This document shows positions 1 through 8,379 of a DNA stretch of 64,000 nucleotides, one piece after another. This DNA comes from Limosilactobacillus caccae. GTDB lineage: Bacteria; Bacillota; Bacilli; Lactobacillales; Lactobacillaceae. The position numbers were made by a program, and so were the translations under genes. Below the pieces are notes generated by a model. That model did not search any database, was not told the origin of the DNA, and saw nothing but the letters and a program-made list of their open reading frames with translations. The stretch is from positions 362,501 to 426,500 of the forward strand of contig NZ_FTOY01000011.1 in the NCBI RefSeq assembly GCF_900156885.1, in the 5' to 3' direction. Position 1 is the stretch's first letter. The number at the start of each line of letters is the position of its first letter.

Positions 1-376
1 CGCTGGGGAAACTATACCCACCGACTGCGATTAAGCGATTGGTCGGCCTCGTTCGCGCAATCCCGTACTTAACGAGGATGACTAGACAGTAGCCGATGAA
101 CTGGAGCATGCCATACCAGACACTATCGGTCGGGTGTTTCCTTCGCCAGAGGACCAGCATCATCCCAACCGTCACGAGCATGACGGTCACCGGATCACCG
201 AGGAAGGTTAATTCCGTGAGAATTGCGGTCTTCGTCTGCCCAGTTGGCTGGGTAAGCTGGTAGCCCCATGTGTCGATTGCGCTGGTCCATCGGGAGTTGT
301 TGACAACCCCCACCAGCAAAAGGCTGAATAAGAGCCAGCAGCCAATCCCGCTCAAAAATTTATATCGATCTTTCAT
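1..376 (-). CDS. PAP2-family phosphatase, N-terminal part (truncated by window edge)
   Basis: Read on the minus strand from the ATG at 376, the frame stays open to the window edge (about 125 residues). The translation has an N-terminal membrane segment (KFLSGIGCWLLFSLLLVGV), two further hydrophobic stretches, and K-x6-RP (KYGIARTRP), the first PAP2 phosphatase signature. SFPSG follows at the very edge and is the start of the second signature, PSGH. This supports a membrane-bound phosphatidic-acid or undecaprenyl-pyrophosphate type phosphatase. The third signature and C terminus lie outside the window, so the substrate cannot be assigned. Confidence 0.8.
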   Translation of the reverse strand, partial: MKDRYKFLSGIGCWLLFSLLLVGVVNNSRWTSAIDTWGYQLTQPTGQTKTAILTELTFLGDPVTVMLVTVGMMLVLWRRKHPTDSVWYGMLQFIGYCLVILVKYGIARTRPTNRLIAVGGYSFPS

Positions 377-556
377 TTTGCGCCCCCGCTTTAGTAAAGT
401 AGCATGTTCTATTATAGCATTTTCAAAATAAAATAGTGCTGAAGGTTGCTTTAGCTAGTTTACATAATGTTTGATATCCTGGACGAGTGTTTTTTTATTT
501 CACTCAATTTCATGATAAACTATGAAGTGGCGATTTTTAAGTAGGAGAGAGATTGC

Positions 557-1804
557 ATGAAAGAAATACAAGAGAACGTTCCGCTGGCGATTGCGACGAT
601 TGTCGTCGGAATAATTGTGGGGTGCAGCTCATTGATCTTGAGTGTGCTCTTAGATTTAACTGAAAGATTCTTTTTACACTTTGAAGAGAATAACCACTTT
701 CCGGTAAACATTAATATCACCCCGGCCAACCGTTTTTTCGCGGTCCTGATCGGGGGGATTATTGCAGCAGTGATTTGGTACTTCCTGCAACGTCACTACC
801 GGCCAGTAAGTATTAAAAGCGCGCTTAGCGGAAAAAGAATGCCGCTAGGGAAAACTTTAATCCACGTCGTAACCCAGATTTTTTTCGTGGGGACCGGGAA
901 TTCAATTGGGCGTGAACTGGCACCACGTGAAGCAGGGGCTGCATTTGCCCAGCAGTGGAACCGGTCGGTAAATAGGTTTCGCTGGCTGCATCTCAATAAG
1001 GAAGACCAGCGCTTGCTGATTGCGGCGGCTGCGGGAGCCGGTTTTGCCGGGGTGTATATTGCCCCGATTACTGGCACAGTCTTTTGCCTGGAACTTTTGT
1101 ATAAGCAGGTCAATGCCCGGGCGGTATCCGTTAGTTTGACAATGTCGGTCATCGCGACGATGATTGGCTCGATTGTTAAGGGTTATCAACCATATTACAT
1201 TGTTGGTAGTCGGGATTTTCCCTTGCAAATCGTGCCATTAGCGATCTTCCTGGGCCTCGTTCTCGGGGCTGCCGGTACCTGGTTTAAAAAAGGGGTCAAT
1301 CTTGCTTCGGCGCACCGGGCAACGACTTCGCGGATTTTGTGGCAATTGCCGTTACTATCATTATGCGCTGGGGCAATCGCGGCCTTTTACCCCCAGATCA
1401 TGGGAAATGGGCGGGGGTTGGCCCAATTAGCAATGAACACAACTGGTCCTAGTAAGCAGGTTCTTCTTGCCTTGCTGTTTGGGCTGGTGGCAAAGGTGCT
1501 CGTAACGATCTTTACAATCAAGTGTGGGGGCTACGGAGGTATCTTGACGCCATCAATTGCCGCCGGGGCGGTTCTTGGTGTCTTTATTGGGATTATCTAT
1601 ATGCAGTTTTTCCCGGTTGTTACCTTTGCCCAGTGTGCAGTCCTGGGAGCGGCCATCTTCCTTGCGGCATCCCAACAAGCACCCCTGATGGCAATGTTTA
1701 TGCTGTTTGAAGTATGTCATTTAAACTTCACCGCCTTTGTGCCCCTGGGAATTGGGGTAGCATTTTCTATTGCAATGTCGAAATGGCTATTGGCCCGTCA
1801 GTAA
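557..1804 (+). CDS. ClC-family chloride channel / anion transporter
   Basis: A 415-aa polytopic membrane protein. Near residue 118 it has GRELAPREAG, equivalent to the ClC GREGP selectivity-filter motif, with the gating glutamate at E120. Near residue 330 it has GGYGGILTPSIAAGA, equivalent to GxFxP. The AAGAGFAGVYIAPITG and GNGRG segments also fit the fold. The length suits a minimal bacterial ClC without CBS domains. The family includes both channels and Cl-/H+ antiporters, and some members export fluoride; the sequence alone does not decide. AGGAGAGAG lies about 7 bases before the ATG. The gene stands alone and ends at a bidirectional terminator. Confidence 0.9.
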   Translation: MKEIQENVPLAIATIVVGIIVGCSSLILSVLLDLTERFFLHFEENNHFPVNINITPANRFFAVLIGGIIAAVIWYFLQRHYRPVSIKSALSGKRMPLGKTLIHVVTQIFFVGTGNSIGRELAPREAGAAFAQQWNRSVNRFRWLHLNKEDQRLLIAAAAGAGFAGVYIAPITGTVFCLELLYKQVNARAVSVSLTMSVIATMIGSIVKGYQPYYIVGSRDFPLQIVPLAIFLGLVLGAAGTWFKKGVNLASAHRATTSRILWQLPLLSLCAGAIAAFYPQIMGNGRGLAQLAMNTTGPSKQVLLALLFGLVAKVLVTIFTIKCGGYGGILTPSIAAGAVLGVFIGIIYMQFFPVVTFAQCAVLGAAIFLAASQQAPLMAMFMLFEVCHLNFTAFVPLGIGVAFSIAMSKWLLARQ

Positions 1805-1805
1805 C

Positions 1806-1845
1806 AAAAAAGCACGTTAGCATGTGACGCTAGCGTGCTTTTTTT
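1806..1845 (+). terminator. Bidirectional intrinsic terminator between ClC gene and thiE
   Basis: A-run, then a 10-bp stem (GCACGTTAGC / GCTAGCGTGC, one G-U pair), then a T-run. The A/T flanks allow termination from both sides. The thiE stop codon overlaps the T-run. Confidence 0.85.
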
Positions 1846-2488
1846 AGTAGAGAGCTTTCATTTTTGCAATTGTCTTAACCAGGTCGGCACTCTGGAAAAT
1901 CATCGAGATCACGGCAATTCCGGCGACCCCGCTGTCATGGACCTCCTGCAGATTATCTTCAGTAATTCCACCAATGGCAACGAGGGGGTGCTGGCTCTTA
2001 GCATTAAGGGCAGCCAGTTGGTCAATCCCGATGGCTGGATCAGCATCATCCTTGGAAGATGTTGCAAAGACTGGACCGCAACCGATGTAGTCAACATCGT
2101 CTAACTTGTTGGCGGTGGCAATCTCAGCTGGGGTGTTACACGAGTAGCCGATGAACATCTGCTCACCGACAGCGGTCGAGACGGTTTCAATATCAGTGTC
2201 GCCCTGGCCGACATGAACCCCGTCCGCATTGATTTGCTGGGCGAGCCGGTAGTCATCGTCGACAATCAGTGGCACGGCGTACCTGGTACAAAGCTCCCGC
2301 AACTTTAAGCCGAGATCGACCCGTTGCGCCATCGTAAGGGTTGACTTACCCTTTTCCCGGTATTGAAAAGCAGTGATTCCAGCTTCTAGTGCTTGTTCAA
2401 CCTTGGCGAGAAACTGATCAACATCGTGATTAACGTCCTGGCTACCCCCAACGAGGTAGACTTGTAACATTTGTGAATTAAATTTCAT
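1844..2488 (-). CDS. thiE: Thiamine-phosphate synthase
   Basis: Joins HMP-pyrophosphate to hydroxyethylthiazole phosphate to give thiamine monophosphate. The 214-aa TIM barrel carries family motifs in order: FQYREK (diphosphate binding), [41 protein letters not shown] and a C-terminal VAIGGI phosphate loop. It is the last gene of thiM-thiD-thiE and overlaps the end of thiD by 11 bp, implying translational coupling. AGGAG sits 9 bases before the ATG. The operon lacks thiC/thiG-type de novo genes, so it fits a salvage pathway using imported HMP and thiazole. Confidence 0.95.
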   Translation of the reverse strand: MKFNSQMLQVYLVGGSQDVNHDVDQFLAKVEQALEAGITAFQYREKGKSTLTMAQRVDLGLKLRELCTRYAVPLIVDDDYRLAQQINADGVHVGQGDTDIETVSTAVGEQMFIGYSCNTPAEIATANKLDDVDYIGCGPVFATSSKDDADPAIGIDQLAALNAKSQHPLVAIGGITEDNLQEVHDSGVAGIAVISMIFQSADLVKTIAKMKALY

Positions 2489-3302
2489 TAGTTTGTGCTC
2501 CTTTAATTTTTGCCCAGTGGTTCAGGGGTCCGTGACCGTGGCCCACGTTAATGCCGTCTTTAATTGTTGCTTCAACATAGGCTTTGCCAATTACAATTGC
2601 CTCCGCCATCGAGTGTCCCTTGGCGATTTCAGCTGCGATGCAGGCGGAAATGGTATCGCCCGTCCCGTGTGTATTTTTCGTTGCAACCCGGGGCGCGGCC
2701 AACCAGCGGTCACTGCCGTTAGCAAAAAGGACATAGTCACTAGCGATGGCTGGGTCGTCGGCATGACCACCCTTTAAAAGGACGTTTGTTGCCCCCATTG
2801 CTTGCAGCTGTTTGGCAGCTGTAATGATGTCATTGCGGCTATTAATTTGCTGGCCCGTCAATACTTCTGCTTCGGGGATGTTGGGCGTGACTAAATTGGC
2901 GAGGGGGAGGAGTTCTTGACGGACGACGGCGATCGCGTCATCGCTGAGCAACTTAGCACCGCCCTTGGCGACCATTACCGGGTCAACGATGACGGGACCA
3001 AAGTCATATTTCTTGAGGTTATTGACGACCGCTTGAACGTGTTGCGCATCGGCTAACATTCCCGTTTTGCAGGCCCGAATATTAAGGTCGCTGGCGATTG
3101 AAGCAAATTGCTCGTCAATCATATCCGTTGGCAGGGGAAAGGCATCCTGGACCCCGATCGTGTTCTGGGCGGTCACCGCAACAACGACCATTGCAGCATA
3201 GGCTCCCCGCATCTGCATTGTTTTAATATCAGCTGCAATCCCGGCGCCACCGCCGCTATCTGTTCCCGCGATTGTTAGTGCTTGGGGGTAATCGTTAGTC
3301 AT
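2478..3302 (-). CDS. thiD: Hydroxymethylpyrimidine/phosphomethylpyrimidine kinase
   Basis: Phosphorylates HMP and HMP-P to HMP-PP for ThiE. A ribokinase-fold protein of about 274 aa: N-terminal [17 protein letters not shown] substrate/nucleotide motif, [10 protein letters not shown] in the middle and HGTGDTISA near the C terminus (anion hole plus catalytic Asp). The ATG at 3302 is preferred over an upstream in-frame ATG at 3323 because GTGAGG lies about 9 bases before it and the protein then starts at the conserved region. The ATG overlaps the thiM stop (CATGACTAA arrangement), so the genes are coupled. Confidence 0.94.
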   Translation of the reverse strand: MTNDYPQALTIAGTDSGGGAGIAADIKTMQMRGAYAAMVVVAVTAQNTIGVQDAFPLPTDMIDEQFASIASDLNIRACKTGMLADAQHVQAVVNNLKKYDFGPVIVDPVMVAKGGAKLLSDDAIAVVRQELLPLANLVTPNIPEAEVLTGQQINSRNDIITAAKQLQAMGATNVLLKGGHADDPAIASDYVLFANGSDRWLAAPRVATKNTHGTGDTISACIAAEIAKGHSMAEAIVIGKAYVEATIKDGINVGHGHGPLNHWAKIKGAQTNEI

Positions 3303-4101
3303 GTAAATCTTCCTCACTTTCAATAAATTCTTGCATCATCCGAGAATCCATCAGTGTTAAATGGTCAAAGAACTGGGTTTGCCATGACCCGAGACCAACG
3401 GAGTGACGGTTAGCGATAACCCCGCTAGCTGAAAACATGGTAGTCGCAATCATGCAGGCCTTTAACTGGTTCCCGGTCACGGCTGCAAAGGCGGCAATGA
3501 TACTGGAAAGCATATCGCCACTGCCAACGTTAATGGCTAACATTGGCGTTTCTAACTCGTTGCGATAGGTGTGCTCACCATCGGTAATGGTGTCAATTTT
3601 ACCAGTGAGCACGACGATGGCGTGGTATTTTTGCGCACACTTTTTTGCCAGGCTGACCTGGTCGCTGACAACACCGGCATCGATTCCGTGGCTCTTGCCG
3701 GTTTCACCGACGAGGGCGGCAATCTCTCCGGCATTTCCGCGGATAATATCGAAATGGTACTTCGCTAATAGGTCGGTGGCAATTTTTCGCCGGGACGGGA
3801 TGGCCCCCACGGCGACCGGGTCCAGAACAAGTGGCTTACTGTCGTCAGTGGCCCGCAAGACGGCATAGATTTGCGTAAGCTGGGCTGCGTTAATTGTCCC
3901 GAGATTGATCGTAATCGCATCCGCAATTGCGACCATTTCACTGCTTTCAGCAGCATCAGTCGACATGATGGGGGAGGCCCCAATTGCGCTGAGGGCGTCA
4001 GCAACCTTACTAATCGTGACCGTGTTAGCAACCGTCAAGACGAGGGGGTTCTGCCTTTTGACCCGGTCAATTAGCTGCCAGTTAATCTTCTTGTTTTGCA
4101 T
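3295..4101 (-). CDS. thiM: Hydroxyethylthiazole kinase
   Basis: Phosphorylates 4-methyl-5-(2-hydroxyethyl)thiazole in thiamine salvage. About 268 aa from the ATG at 4101, chosen because AGGAGG stands 5 bases upstream; an in-frame ATG at 4125 would begin inside the upstream terminator stem. Motifs: SPIMSTDA, VLDPVAVGA, RGNAGEI, VVLTGKID, and NVGSGDMLSS at 191-200. In the enzymes I remember, such as B. subtilis ThiM/ThiK, the position of D196 is a cysteine; here it is the aspartate usual in ribokinases. First gene after the TPP riboswitch. Confidence 0.94.
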   Translation of the reverse strand: MQNKKINWQLIDRVKRQNPLVLTVANTVTISKVADALSAIGASPIMSTDAAESSEMVAIADAITINLGTINAAQLTQIYAVLRATDDSKPLVLDPVAVGAIPSRRKIATDLLAKYHFDIIRGNAGEIAALVGETGKSHGIDAGVVSDQVSLAKKCAQKYHAIVVLTGKIDTITDGEHTYRNELETPMLAINVGSGDMLSSIIAAFAAVTGNQLKACMIATTMFSASGVIANRHSVGLGSWQTQFFDHLTLMDSRMMQEFIESEEDLHD

Positions 4102-4111
4102 GTTACCTCCT

Positions 4112-4153
4112 AAAAAAGCGCCCAAGAAAGGAATAAAAACCTGTCTTGGGCGC
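4112..4153 (-). terminator. Expression-platform terminator of the TPP riboswitch
   Basis: On the minus strand GCGCCCAAGA pairs with TCTTGGGCGC around a 16-base loop and is followed by six T, directly before the thiM Shine-Dalgarno. A strong terminator here fits transcriptional control by the upstream aptamer. Confidence 0.88.
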
Positions 4154-4174
4154 CGCCACTTTAACTATCCACGA

Positions 4175-4268
4175 CTGCATTTTCCTTCGCGAGTATTAGC
4201 TCAACAGGTTCTAGGGTCCGCGCATCTAGCACATCTCAGTCCAGCACTATGGACACCCCTAATGCAAA
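4175..4268 (-). promoter_or_regulatory. TPP (thi-box) riboswitch aptamer
   Basis: The minus-strand RNA shows the conserved THI-box elements in order: GGGGTG, the CTGAGA pyrimidine-sensor loop, ACCCTAGAACCTG, GCTAATACT and CGCGAAGGAA. The P1 helix closes by TGCATT pairing with AATGCA. It precedes thiM by about 75 bases, with an intrinsic terminator between. Bound thiamine pyrophosphate is expected to stop transcription of thiMDE. Confidence 0.95.
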
Positions 4269-4281
4269 TATCAATAACTAA

Positions 4282-4310
4282 ATTATACTTCATCACTACG
4301 ATTAATAAAA
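4282..4310 (-). promoter_or_regulatory. Probable thi operon promoter
   Basis: A consensus TATAAT -10 (minus strand, 4287-4282) lies about 15 bases before the riboswitch. The -35 region is AT-rich and weak. Position rather than -35 quality supports the call. Confidence 0.45.
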
Positions 4311-4373
4311 GATTTTCTATCTAAGTGTTACTACAAATATACTGAAAACAAAAAATATGACAAAGAAAAAACA

Positions 4374-4408
4374 ACCATAAATAATAGCAAAGTCCGCGTA
4401 TTTATGGT
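4374..4408. other. 10-bp inverted repeat upstream of the 646-aa gene
   Basis: ACCATAAATA at 4374-4383 is perfectly inverted as TATTTATGGT at 4399-4408, with a 15-base spacer. It sits 44 bases before the likely ATG at 4452, in the promoter region. No U-tract follows, so an operator or leader hairpin fits better than a terminator. Confidence 0.5.
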
Positions 4409-4451
4409 CTAATTATATGTAGCAATTCGTAAAAAATAGGTGGTAACAAGA

Positions 4452-6380
4452 ATGTACATGAACGTTGCTGGTAAAGCGCAAAACTTATTTAGCGCGTTTA
4501 ACCAAACTAAAAATAACCAGGCGAAAGCAGATGCGTTGGCGAATCCGCTTTTTTCCTGGCACGTTAACTACTTTACGGCCAAGCGGCAGAAAAATGTTGT
4601 TTTCTTAAACGATGCCAGTACGCTCGCGGTAGTTGTCTACGATGTCAACGAAAAAAATAAGGGGAAATTACAGGTAAGGTTTGAGGAGAATCTTGCAGCG
4701 GTTTGGCAAGAAATTGGCTTACCCGAAGACCTATTGAAGCGGTACTTACAAGCTGGCGGCAGTTGGCAAGTTAATAAGTCAATTAGCCGGTCGGCAATCG
4801 CTAGCACAGCATTACTCTGTCGTGAAGTGGGGGAAGAATTAATTGGCCAGGTCGATGCTCCAACGATGGGCCTTGAGATGACCAAGCGGCTCCGGCGGAT
4901 TAATCAAAAGCCGCTGTTCCTAGATGATACGGTAAGGCTATTTACTGCTGCAGCACCGTTTAAATGGCAACAGGCTACTAATGATGGAGTAGTTGTCGAC
5001 CGCAGAGCGCTACGGGAAATTATCCGCCGTCTCCGGAAAAACGGCCAGGCAGATCCTGATGAGCATACGCCAAGCGAATTTGAAGAGATAATCAAGGATA
5101 TCCAGCGAACAAATGATGAGTTAATCGCGATGTTCATTGAAAATGAGCGCGATAAACATTCGGCTAAAACGATTGCGCATTATCAAGACAGCCTTACTTT
5201 CTACCTCAACCACTGGCTAGCTTTTCACTTTCAGACAATCCTCAGTGTTGAGAGCACCGCAATTGCGGACCTGCTATATCACGGTTCATCCGCAAACGAG
5301 GTGGTGCAGGTGCGGCGTGCAATGAAAGAATTACTGAAGTTCTTAGCTGATAATGGCGCGGTAACTAGCGAGTGGTATAAGGAACGAAAAATGCTGTTGA
5401 ACCGGGAAGACTTATCCGCTGATGCCCTAACGGACTTTGCTGACAATGATGATGTCGCATGGGCGAAGCGGGATGGGATGATGTTTAACGATAGTGGTGA
5501 TCCAACCTTGCCAACGATTTTTGACAAGGAAACCGATAAGATGATCGATGACTACTTCACCGCATTTGCGAGCCTGTACGGTTTAATTCCTACCCGCCAT
5601 GCTTACCAAATTATCACCAGTCAAAACCCGGAGTTAGGTTTACGGATGGATAAGTTCCAATCGTATGTTGAAGAGCGGGTTAGTAACCGCAACCTGCGCT
5701 ACCTTATCTTTAATATGGCGCAACTGGCAGATGAGCGCCAGCTTAACGGTAGCTTTGCGGATGAACTTTTCATTGTTTACCCGACGATCATTGCCGACAG
5801 CAGGCGCCTAGTCAACCTATACAACCACCAACTCGGCTTACAATACTATGTACCGAAGAAAAGTAAGATGATGCGCTTTGCTGAGGACGGCTACTTCGAC
5901 CTTGGCGAACTGCATAATCGGTTACGGGATATATTTATTACGAATTATGAGTTGACCGGCAGTAACCTTTATGCAGCAATTTACCTCAGCTTATTTGGGT
6001 TGAAACTCGACCAGTACGAAGACCTGGACCTAGTAGCAATGACCCGGGCGATTAAGAAGGTTATCTACATGCTCAACGATTCGATTCGCCTCGGCATTGA
6101 AGATACCGCGGAGCATGAGCAGTTGATCAAGTTGCTGTTCTTTATTGAAAATAAGATCCGGCGGCCGTATGACCGGGGATGGACGTGCATGGAGATGCGT
6201 GATATCCCGACTTTGGCGCAGGTTGTCGAGGACAGTGGGGCAACCTTAACCAATGAAGAAATTTTTGGGATTCGTAGTGGACAAATTGATCGCCAAGAAT
6301 TGATTGGGGAGATTGAAGAAAGCAATGAAATTCCCGCTGCCGCAAAAGAAAAATTAAAAAAGCAAATTGAAGAAATATAA
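4452..6380 (+). CDS. Uncharacterised 642-aa protein with DUF6933-like N-terminal domain
   Basis: No signal peptide or membrane segment is visible, so it is probably cytoplasmic. Residues about 1-140 (NPLFSWHVNYFTAKRQK, VVFLNDASTLAVVVYDV, SISRSAIASTALLCREV) resemble my memory of DUF6933, a small domain of unknown function. The remaining roughly 500 residues look largely helical and charged, with several YLxxxL-type segments, and end in a Glu/Lys-rich helix. I recognise no catalytic motif. The ATG at 4452 is preferred over the GTG at 4440 because AGGTGG lies 8 bases upstream. Monocistronic: an inverted repeat precedes it and a strong terminator follows. Confidence 0.75.
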   Translation: MYMNVAGKAQNLFSAFNQTKNNQAKADALANPLFSWHVNYFTAKRQKNVVFLNDASTLAVVVYDVNEKNKGKLQVRFEENLAAVWQEIGLPEDLLKRYLQAGGSWQVNKSISRSAIASTALLCREVGEELIGQVDAPTMGLEMTKRLRRINQKPLFLDDTVRLFTAAAPFKWQQATNDGVVVDRRALREIIRRLRKNGQADPDEHTPSEFEEIIKDIQRTNDELIAMFIENERDKHSAKTIAHYQDSLTFYLNHWLAFHFQTILSVESTAIADLLYHGSSANEVVQVRRAMKELLKFLADNGAVTSEWYKERKMLLNREDLSADALTDFADNDDVAWAKRDGMMFNDSGDPTLPTIFDKETDKMIDDYFTAFASLYGLIPTRHAYQIITSQNPELGLRMDKFQSYVEERVSNRNLRYLIFNMAQLADERQLNGSFADELFIVYPTIIADSRRLVNLYNHQLGLQYYVPKKSKMMRFAEDGYFDLGELHNRLRDIFITNYELTGSNLYAAIYLSLFGLKLDQYEDLDLVAMTRAIKKVIYMLNDSIRLGIEDTAEHEQLIKLLFFIENKIRRPYDRGWTCMEMRDIPTLAQVVEDSGATLTNEEIFGIRSGQIDRQELIGEIEESNEIPAAAKEKLKKQIEEI

Positions 6381-6409
6381 AAAGTGACGCTCCCTTCGTC
6401 AGGTGGGCG
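6379..6409 (+). terminator. Intrinsic terminator after the DUF6933-like gene
   Basis: AAAAGTGACGC pairs with GCGTCACTTTT and is followed by further T. The A-rich 5' flank also lets it serve the convergent integrase gene. Confidence 0.85.
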
Positions 6410-6452
6410 TCACTTTTTTGCACTTTAGTTTACATAATATCTGCAATAATAA

Positions 6453-7100
6453 TTACTCAAACTTGAAATTCTGAACAACCTTGTCCAAGTCTTCCTGTTC
6501 AATTCCCAAATAATGGCGGGTATTTCGCTCTGATGAGTGGTTAAAAAGTTGGGAAATGATTTCAACGTTAACCCCTTTTTTGTAGAGTTGGCGACCGAAC
6601 GTCTTCCGGAAGGAGTGGGTACCTAACTTGGCAGCAATTTTCTTATCACCAGTCTTCCGGGCCATCCGCTGTAACATCTCGTAAAAGCCATGAACCGAAA
6701 AATGCCCATCCTGCTTGCCAGGGAAGAGGTAGTCATTTTCATCATGGTAGTCGAGGTCGTTAAGGTAGTCGATGATCTCTGCCAAACAGTTATTCCAAAA
6801 AAGGGTCTTTGCTTTGCCGGTTTTTTGTTCGATTACCCGGGTCTTCGTCTTGTTAAGGACGTGACCCACGCGTAAGGTAACAACATCAGAGGCGCGCAGC
6901 CCATTATTAAGGGCAATCGCAATTAGCAACAGGTTACGGTTAACTAATTCCGGACGGGAGTACAGCTTAATCGTTTCACGAAGACGGTCATATTCTTCGA
7001 GGGTTAAATACTTAACGGATTCGACCCAGATTTTACGTTTTCCTTTGACTTGTCCGTTAGTTTTATTCTTGGGAATGTAGACTCGCTTCTTAGTTGACAT
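6453..7100 (-). CDS. Tyrosine recombinase / site-specific integrase, catalytic domain only
   Basis: 215 aa, much shorter than a full integrase (about 300-400 aa): it lacks the N-terminal SAM-like core-binding domain. The catalytic set is complete: R69 (NNGLRASDV), K93 region, H162-x-x-R165 (THSFRK), H188 (FNHSS) and nucleophile Y197 (TRHYLG). A basic N terminus (KKRVYIPKNKTNGQVKGKRK) may help DNA binding. There are no phage or transposon genes nearby. Short stand-alone recombinases of this kind are common in lactobacilli and include invertases; the target site is unknown. Confidence 0.88.
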   Translation of the reverse strand: MSTKKRVYIPKNKTNGQVKGKRKIWVESVKYLTLEEYDRLRETIKLYSRPELVNRNLLLIAIALNNGLRASDVVTLRVGHVLNKTKTRVIEQKTGKAKTLFWNNCLAEIIDYLNDLDYHDENDYLFPGKQDGHFSVHGFYEMLQRMARKTGDKKIAAKLGTHSFRKTFGRQLYKKGVNVEIISQLFNHSSERNTRHYLGIEQEDLDKVVQNFKFE

Positions 7101-7117
7101 AATATTTCTTCCTTTGG

Positions 7118-7972
7118 TTATTTCTCCAGATACTTAATTAAGTCGGGGATAATTGCTTCGCCTTCTTGCCGCCCAGTCTCATAAAGCGCCCGAATCTTCT
7201 TAACATTACCTTCAATCCGCTTGATCTTGACTGGCTCTGTTGGAGCGATATTGAAAACTTTTCCTTCGTGAACGAGGTGGGAGATCTGCGCAATTTGCTG
7301 ATTGTAAACCAATGGCCGGTTAATACCTGCTTCCGCAAAAGCCGGGTGGTCCTTATAAACCAGGTGATAAAGGCGCTTAACAGCTGGACTTGATAACTTC
7401 TTCCGGTAGTTAACATCACGGGTCCGAACAATGACGATCTTGTCATAGCCCTGTTGCTGGGCAATATCAAATGGAATCGAGTCGGTGATCCCACCGTCAA
7501 GGCATGGCCCTTGCGAGGTCATTTGTGGGTCGGACAGGAAAGGCATTGATGACGAAGCCTTTAGCGCATCAGTAAGATCCTTACCGGTGGGGTCGGTAAA
7601 AAGGACGGTCTTCCCAGATTGAACAGAGGTCGCAACCGCGGTGAAGTGTGATGCTGAACGGCGGTAGGCAGTCTCGTCAAAATTTTGCCATGAATAACCG
7701 TGGTCCTCGAATAAGTAGTCGAGGTTAATGATCTGCTTTTTAAATGCACGGGTTAATGAAATGTAATTGTGGTCGTGGCGGTGGTTAATATTGATGTTCG
7801 CCGCGCGACCATATTGCTTTGATACGAAGTTAACCCCGCATAGTGAGCCGGCGGAAACACCGATCACACTCTTGAACTCAATATGGTGGGCGAGGAAGGT
7901 ATCGACGACGCCAGCGGTGTACTGACCACGAAAAGCCCCACCTTCTAAAACAAGTGCAGCATTATATAACAT
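7118..7972 (-). CDS. Patatin-like phospholipase family protein
   Basis: A predicted cytoplasmic acyl hydrolase of 284 aa. Motifs in order: the GGAFRG oxyanion-hole loop at 11-16, GVSAGS nucleophile elbow at 38-43 (Ser40), and D159-G-G completing the Ser-Asp dyad. The start at 7972 (MLYNAALVLEGG) is chosen because the family begins just before the glycine loop. AAGGAG is 12 bases upstream, rather long; a further in-frame ATG at 8044 would add an unconserved N terminus. Its upstream region contains repeated GTAAGAC elements that may control it. Confidence 0.88.
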   Translation of the reverse strand: MLYNAALVLEGGAFRGQYTAGVVDTFLAHHIEFKSVIGVSAGSLCGVNFVSKQYGRAANININHRHDHNYISLTRAFKKQIINLDYLFEDHGYSWQNFDETAYRRSASHFTAVATSVQSGKTVLFTDPTGKDLTDALKASSSMPFLSDPQMTSQGPCLDGGITDSIPFDIAQQQGYDKIVIVRTRDVNYRKKLSSPAVKRLYHLVYKDHPAFAEAGINRPLVYNQQIAQISHLVHEGKVFNIAPTEPVKIKRIEGNVKKIRALYETGRQEGEAIIPDLIKYLEK

Positions 7973-8027
7973 ATAAACAACAATCTCCTTTATCTCCCAA
8001 AATGTAGCGAAAAATAGTGTTTTTAAC

Positions 8028-8149
8028 GTAAGACACTTTTTCAATAAAATTATATAACAGTCTTACAAGAAAATTCAAGAAATTAAAACCCTATGATAAC
8101 GGCATTTGTGGGCGAGATACGTAAGACTCTTTTATCAAAAGAGTCTTAC
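8028..8149. other. Four GTAAGAC elements forming two inverted pairs
   Basis: GTAAGAC occurs at 8028-8034 and 8121-8127; its inverse GTCTTAC at 8060-8066 and 8143-8149. The second pair extends to a perfect 13-bp inverted repeat, GTAAGACTCTTTT / AAAAGAGTCTTAC, with only 3 bases between. No U-tract follows on either strand. The cluster lies between the divergent patatin and fructansucrase genes and looks like an operator array. Confidence 0.55.
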
Positions 8150-8195
8150 ATAAGCGGTAAAAAACGAAAAAAGAGGGCGAAAACCAGAATTAGCT

Positions 8196-8251
8196 CTGAG
8201 GCGAAATGAAATCATCTTTGACGGGTAGTTGGTCGACTCATTTCGTTTCAG
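8196..8251 (+). other. 14-bp hairpin in the fructansucrase upstream region
   Basis: CTGAGGCGAAATGA pairs with TCATTTCGTTTCAG (two G-U pairs) around a 28-base loop. No T-run follows directly. It could be part of a 5' UTR or a regulator site. The rest of the roughly 400-bp gap from 7973 to 8379 shows only AT-rich promoter-like sequence. Confidence 0.45.
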
Positions 8252-8379
8252 CGTAAATTAATAAAAGCTCGCCTTGTGAAGTTTTTATGAAAAACTATTT
8301 ACCTTTTGGTGAAAATGTGATAAATTGGATAACGAATTTGATAAACGTTTAACATAGATTGAAAAGGGGTATTATATTA

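Noticed and set aside
1835-2104. Plus-strand ORFs opposite thiE, thiD and thiM
   Set aside because: Shadows of confidently identified thiamine genes.
8121-8149. GTAAGACTCTTTT dyad as a terminator or recombinase crossover site
   Set aside because: No T-run on either side, and a 3-bp centre is shorter than the 6-8 bp usual for tyrosine-recombinase cores.
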